In this document: in pieces, positions 47,601 through 55,152 of the stretch
Numbering within the stretch: the stretch's first letter is position 1
Layout of the letters: each line of letters begins with the position of its first letter
Assembly (NCBI GenBank): GCA_036852015.1
Contig: JAANDG010000601.1
Span: 1 to 64,000 of the forward strand
Direction: 5' to 3'
DNA from: Pelodera strongyloides
Taxonomy: Eukaryota > Nematoda > Chromadorea > Rhabditida > Rhabditidae
Length of the DNA: 64,000 nt
The notes under the pieces: generated by a model
Told to the model about the DNA's origin: nothing
The model's input: the letters and a program-made list of their open reading frames with translations, nothing else
Databases searched by the model: none
Position numbers and translations under genes: made by a program

Positions 47601-50600
47601 TGCCTGTTGAGCCATGCGGGCTTATGAGCCCGTAGGCCTCTTTGAACGGCTGGTACTTAATGTTCCAAAATATCTATATTATACCTTAACTTTACATCGA
47701 TCCCTTCGAAATATTATGTTACTTTCTGGTTTACTTCAAGTTCCTATCTGCGTATAGTCCGGAATATCGAACTCTAACAAAGCGGTAAAGAGCCTATAAT
47801 CCTCATTAATCACAAATCATAAGGTATTCAGTGCACATATGACCCTCCACAACATAATTCAATAGAATATAATAGAACTTAACCGACTCATAACCTTATT
47901 CACCCCTTGGTTAAGTGCTCGAACAATTGAACCTTTTGTAAATTCGGATTTGTGGCTTATTAATCATAAGCCTACTTACGTCGGTAGACTCCCAGTGCTA
48001 TTTATGTGGTAGGCAAGCAGTAGGAATGTAAAGTGAGAAAACAAGGATTGTTCTTATTTAAAGTTTAAAGGATGTTACTTTGGACAAAAGGAAAATACCG
48101 TACACATATGTGTGGCGTGATGGAGGAATAGTTGAATCGAGGACTTTGAAAACCCAGAAAAAACGTTATTCTGAAATTGTGTGTGTAAAACAGTAACATA
48201 CTTTCCACGAGGCTTGTGATAATATAGTGCTGCCCTTATTCGACAGGAGTTGCGAGATTTATTTTCAAGAAAATGCACGCTGGAAAACAACAGTGTTACC
48301 ACGTGAAGACGTTAGTCAGAAGTTAGCTGCAATCATAGTTTGTTCATAACGCAGTATATATTTATTTTTAGTCTGAAGTACCCAAGCCATACGTAAAAAC
48401 TAGGAAACCAGACAAAATATTATGTTTACAGACATTCCGATTTCTGCAAAATTTGGGGCGCTCATTGAAAAACAAATCTGCTATTTTCGTCTGCGAAACA
48501 TGAAACAATCATAACATAGTTTGCAGGTTTCGTATGTATGTTTTAGATGCTTTGATTACCGTACTCAATAATACCAATTACATCGTAACTGCTTATTAGC
48601 CGAACTTTTTTTATTCCAAAAAGGAAATTGGGAAAATCATAGACGTGAAAGGAGAGTGGGACAAATATACGCAGATGCTAATACTTTAATACACGCAACA
48701 AATTAAAGCGAAATAACGGCCGGGTTTTGAAGCACATCTCAAGTATTTGCATTCCTATGCATTTATGCAAAGTGGGGTTTATTTGGGGCCTAGTTTTTAT
48801 TCAGATTTTTTTTGCTCATTTTCATAAGCTCCATAAGAAAGCAGGTGTGCGCAATGCGTTTCAAAAACCGGCCGTTATTTCGCTTTAAAACTTCGGAAAC
48901 TGGGTGAATCACATAACACATAGATCTCAAGACCCAATGGGCCCACTTCTCGAACTATCCCTAGGTCCCGAAGCCGTTTTTGCTTGCGCACTTTGTGTTT
49001 TGCTTGCGCAATTTTTGTACAGCCAATGCTTGAGGGTTTCTTGTTTGCAGACCTAATAGAAAAATGATGTCACAGAATTGAAACTGTGCTATCATAGAAA
49101 CAGATAGGTAGAGGCAGAATTTTGCCAGAGTTGTTTGTGTAAACTTTACGTTACAAGTCCTATAAATAATAAGTTGACGTGTTGAAGTAAGCAAACTTTT
49201 CGTATTATTAGTGGTACGCAAATAAAATCGAAATTTCCTGCAAAATTAAAACAAATAGACGGTCTGGTTTCTAATTTACAGCAACTATAGTTTCTTAAAA
49301 AAACAATATCGAAATTTTGCAAATTTACAAAAGTCGGTCCATAACCGAGATCCAACCTCCTCTGGTAATATAATATTCATAGTAGTAACCAAATGAGACA
49401 GGTTCAAAATTTTGTCGGCACTAAAAAAACCGCAGAACATCAAAGTTTACTTTTCCGAACGGCAAATGACTTACACGATCTACGTTTGTTGAAAAGACGA
49501 AGAAAAAAAGAGAGAGAGAGAAATAAAGGGACACAGAAAGAGAGAGAGAGAGAGAGAAAAGAGAGAGGGAGAGAGAGACAGAAAGTGAGAAGGAGAGAGA
49601 CACAGAGAGAGATAATAGACAAAGAGGTAAAGTGACATTTTTTCCAAAAAGGGAAATTTTTCACGTAAGGTTCTGTCGCGCTTTTGATTTTGTGCCCCTC
49701 GAGATACGAACGAGCCTAAACAGGTTATGAATCGTGACGCGCTACAAATACTAGCCATTTCATTTGTACTTTAAACTTTGTATTTTGGATCCTACTTTGT
49801 AGTTTGTATTTTGGAAAATAATGCTTCTGGTTTGCACTTATTTCCCACCTAATTGTTTACTCGTGTTCTGCTAATTAAATCAACTTATTAAATCAAGAAT
49901 TTCAATGTAGGTATCCGTTTATGGCAGGAGCCTTTCTTGCTTTCTCCTATGTGTAAATGTGACAGTTCCGCGATGGTCTACGTCATCATATTGCTAGCGA
50001 TGACGTAATATTGCACAATTGCCTGTATTGTAGATGGTCTTGGGCTACGGTAATTGTATGTCCCCTACGCTACTGTAGGAATCAGTTTTGCTCAAAGCTA
50101 ACATTTCGATCCAACTGTTTATTCCTATTCCGTAATGATAACAATCTACTATACGCTTTACAACCCGGATATACCTTTCTGCCATTACTCATCAAAACTT
50201 AAACACTCGTCCTGTGATGTTTGTATGTACCTATACAATTCATGACTCAGCCACACCCTCATGTGAACTATGAACTACACAACTGTCCAGTTTACGAAGT
50301 TCTGTCGCGGCACCCCGTCCGACTGTATCATGTATTTGCATATTCGAAATGTTCCGTATTGCTTTTCCCTTTTCATCTGCGTCTCTTGATAGCGCACACT
50401 CTCTAATCACTGATTTCGTAACCAAAAGCGGTGTGCGTGCGTGCTGCGCAGTGGTTGCGGAGGCATCGCGGCAGCGGCGTCTGACTCACCGGTGGGCGGG
50501 GCCAGCGCTCGAGCACAGGCTTTCTGTTCTGTATATTTCCTCCCTTTTTACTCTGCACCTATACAGCCCTCCTCGGTCTCAGACACCTTGCCGACATCCT

Positions 50601-53600
50601 GGAGAAAGGTGTTGCCCAGACCTGGAGCTAATTGCCTAAAGCTAATTGCCCTAATTACTTTTGTGACGTCATCATCCAAGAGCTCCCTCTTGTTCCACGC
50701 CAATTAACCGTGGGATTCAGTGACCACGTGCTCGTTCTCTTTATTTCGGTGACTCAGTCGTAGACATTCTGAGCTGCCACCGCCTATACTGGAACCTGCA
50801 GCGGACGGATCGTGACGCATCAGCTGTATTCGTCATCGTCCGTGGGGTATCGACGTCCCGAGTGGAAGATCTAAACTACCGTAATCATCAGGATTGCGCG
50901 GCGTCCAATCGACGACCCGCGCCCAATAATCGACAAGACGGCGTGCACCACCCTGTACCCGTTCGCCTCGGCACCCAATCAGACACCCTTGCTGCACCAT
51001 AGTGCCAACCATCAGGGTGTCTTCTACCAACCGCCGCAGTCGATCAATAGTATTTCGATCAATAGTCCGGCACAGGCGTCCTCGTCAGCCATGATGCCCT
51101 ATCCACCCCATATGACTGGACATCCACAAACACATCAGCATCAGATGCACCATCATCCGTATGAGATCAAACCGCCGACTTTCCCGGAGTTCACGTAAGT
51201 TAGTTTATACTTTTGGTCCTTGGCATTAAAGCGGTATGACACGCGGTTTTGAAACTTATGCTGGAGAAAAAGAACGGTACATAACTTCCCTATAATACAT
51301 GAGAATACAATTGTCCAGCATGTTTCAATACCACGTGCCCTACTCTTGAAAGTTTTCCAGGGATTGGGCAACCCTTCATTTTTATTCAGTACCGTCGAGA
51401 TGTTTCATTCAGTATGGTATAGCCATAGATTTGAGCACTTAAACTGTAAATAACTATAACATTGCAAAGACTGGGTTTCGAAATTGTTTTCATTTTTTTT
51501 CTTGCGAAGACGCTTGTAATGATACCATTGTACGCGTTTATGTGCAATGTTACATCATTTAATTATTGTTAATTATCCATTCCACTTGTCTATTATGTGC
51601 TTGATATTAGTATTCACTACCTTATCAGATAGTGTCACAACTGACACTGAGAATTGAGAATTGTTAAGTGATCCTTAGTAGCCGTCAACGAGTGCTGAGC
51701 TGAGCGCTGAATTAATTTTTTATATTTTAAAGTTTTTGCAAATCAGGGAACTAGGCCGCTTTTTCTACCGTGTGCAGTTCACAATTCTACAGTAGATACT
51801 AGTGAGACCTAAATAAGGTTTTTAAATAGGGAAATAAGGACCCTTTAAAATTAGACATGCCTTTTGCAGTTCCTGTTTTTCAATAACACATAAACCTAAG
51901 AATACTGGAAAATTCTTTTCGGGTACTTTCTTTTCTGTTTTCTTCATCATTTCAAGTTTCCACCTTACGAGATCTGAATATTATTCATATTAAAGGGATA
52001 ATCTATCATTATATCTATAATTATACTCTGTCATCTCATATTAAGGCTAATATTGTACTTCCTTACCTCCTGTATTACTCATTAAATAATCGTATTTTTC
52101 ATGTTTTTCACATTTTTTATATCATCGCATTAGACTGCCAATAATTCGATAATGTGCGGTATTAGGATAGTGCTCTTTTGGTGTAGTGATTTATTAGCTT
52201 CAACACTTTATTTGAACTATTTAAAGCGGCATGACACATGGTTTGGGAAACGCATAAATTTATGTGTCGTTGGAACACAATTTGCATATACATACGTGTA
52301 AAAAAAGTTATGCAGTATATGTTGAAATCCACGTGTCATATCGCTTTAAGGTACCCAGGTGTGCCACAAGTTGCACATTGATTAATCAGAGTGGTCTCGT
52401 TGCAGGCCGTTGGCCGAAGACCAGGCGCGCACCCTTCCATAACCCGACCAAAGCCTAATAATTTTACCCAGTGCCCAGTGCCCACTTGAGCTTGAGACTA
52501 AAGGTCAGAACTGATCACCAGTCATATGCCGAGTTCCAAGCCTAAGCCTAAGCCTAAGCCTAAGCCTAAGTCCAAGCCCAGTGTAATCCTAGGCCTGATA
52601 AGTCTGAATGCTGAGTGCGTTTATTGATTTGTATAATGTTCAAATTAATATATAGATTACATAATAAGTAAATCTCAATGTTTGGCAAACAACTTGATAT
52701 AAACAAAACTAAGTAATCGATGTTGCGACAACACACACATTTTTCGTGTTGTCTGTAGTTAATCCGAAAATAGGGGGTACGTGCCATAAAGTACATAAAT
52801 TGTTTGTTTCCCTTGCGGCCTTATAAGTTTAGTTTCATGTAAAAACTAAATCTCACCCAAACAACCAGAGTTCAATCCCATCTGCGTGCATCTTTTATGT
52901 ATTCCCGTTGGGGGAAATGTAACCCGTACCAAACATCGGGCAGTTTTACTGGCCCTTTTATGCGCGTTTTATGCCCAAATTGAGCGCGTTTTCCGCATTT
53001 TGCGCGCTTTATAGTCGTTTTGTATAGAGCACGGATGGATCGTTTGGATTGAGTTAGGATTGATGCGGAACATTTACTAGTGTTCTCTTTTGTAGTTCTA
53101 CTTAGGCTTAGGCGTAGGCTTAGGCTTCAGATCATTTATCGTGAGCACAGATCCCGACCAAAATTATAATACATCTGATCTTATATATGGCAACTTCCTT
53201 GGACCTCTAAGTAAAAATAAGCATTTCCAGACACCGCTAACTTAAAAGGGATGGATTTGAATAGATGCCTGAAAATAGGGGGCATTCAGATCTTTTTGGT
53301 GTTAGACATTCGAATTCGAAACGTTGATCAGAAGTCAGTACATACAAAGTGATCGGCAAGTTGAGAGGGAGAGAGAGAGAGATGGAGAGAGGGAGAAAGA
53401 GCGAGGGAGAGAGAAAGGGCGGGAGTTATATAAAGAGGAAATATAGAGAGAGATTTTTCACCCTTGGTCAATGGTTCGTAAAACTGGTATTATTTGCGTT
53501 CGCTCTTCCGCTTTTTTACATAATGGGCGATGGCTACGTCAATTTAAAGGGCAGAGGTAGCAACACACTTATAAAACCATAAAATTCATAGCAATAACAG

Positions 53601-55121
53601 TGAGATTGGCGCCGAGAGTAGTTATGCTATGGCATTTAGTGGCAGAATGGTTAGTGATCTTTCGATGCCGTATGAGTATACACACGTGAAGAGAGAGGGT
53701 TATTGTTTCTATAACTATTCTCTTAACCTAACATTTGATAAAATCAATTTAAGGAAGATTTTTTTCCAAAGAAGTCGTATAACCTCAGCATGGCATCTGA
53801 ACTATTTATTGGTATCGGGTACAGTAAACACGCTAGTGCTACAATGGTATTATACGTTTCGGTTACAATTACATACCGTAACCCTACAATTACATACCGT
53901 AACCCGTCACAAGCGAAGGCGGCTCAAGCCTTACATATGTAGAAGTAACATAGGTTCAAAGTTTGCCAACATCTTCCATTTTCTATCGATATTCTATGTG
54001 TACAATGTTTACAGTTCCCATGCGGTCTCGCCCTTTTATATCGAAACGATTTTATTTCGCCCGTAAAATCGCGCCTATTTCATCAATACATATAACAATA
54101 CGAAGTGTGAAGCTTGACGATGTGTACTAGTTGTAGATTTATAGCTAATAAGGGACTTGAATGCAAATTTTTTTTGTACACAATATGTTATATACAGCTT
54201 GCAAACTTCAGTATTATGTTCACGTTAGTGTATATTTGATAGCGCGAACTTTGTCCGTTACACTCAACAGGTTCTATACCGAGGAATTGCAGAGTATTAC
54301 TAGAGTTTCGTGTGCGTATATGTTAATTTGCGTGTGGGAAATTGTAGACTGTAGACGCACTTTCAATTATGAATAAGTCAAATTAATCAGAATACAACAG
54401 TTTTTTACAGTGATTATGCTAATAATATGCAAAATTGATCAGTCATCGTGAGAATATTTAGTGGGTCTACGGTCTACCGTACAAATCATAAGAAACCCTA
54501 ATTTCCCGTACACATGAGTTAGTTATTCAAGGAATGTGCTTATCTATCGAGCATAGTACATTGATGCTTTAGAAAAACATTAGTGCCCTGATTGTAAAGT
54601 ATTACGGTAGCTTCTATGTTATCAGTATTTTCAATCTCCCCCTTCTTCGCTTGCCCTTGCCTCCCGAATGCTATAATACAGCGGCGCCCGTCTTTTGTTA
54701 TCGTTTAAAATGTCGCCTGTATACTGTAGCCGCGGCTGAAAATAGAAAATAGAATCGACCATTTGGCACGCATTCACATCGTCAATATGGAAATTAACGT
54801 GTGGGAAAGAGGGATTGAACTAAGAATTTTGGTTTTCCTATTAGCGAATCGATGCACCATTTTTATGTAATGGTATGGGGTGTTGGGTATGGCTCAAGAA
54901 TGAATGGTATGTGGTAATAGTTAATGTTATGGGGTATTTGCTAATGGTATGGGGTAATAGTGGGGTTTCCAACCAAATTAGTATCTTTCAGAAGTATGTT
55001 CCAGAGTAATCTCAGAGTAACCAACAGAGTCTTCGTATTGTCATAGCGTTAATCTGCCAATATACCATTGGTTAGAGGATTAAGCCTGATACATGTTGAG
55101 AAGCTGTGATACTCTCTCTCT

Positions 55122-55152
<31 letters not shown>

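Noticed and set aside
53629..54066. 145-aa plus-strand frame in jun intron 8
   Set aside because: No family resemblance, includes a tandem LQLHTVT duplication and AT-biased codons, no splice sites around it.
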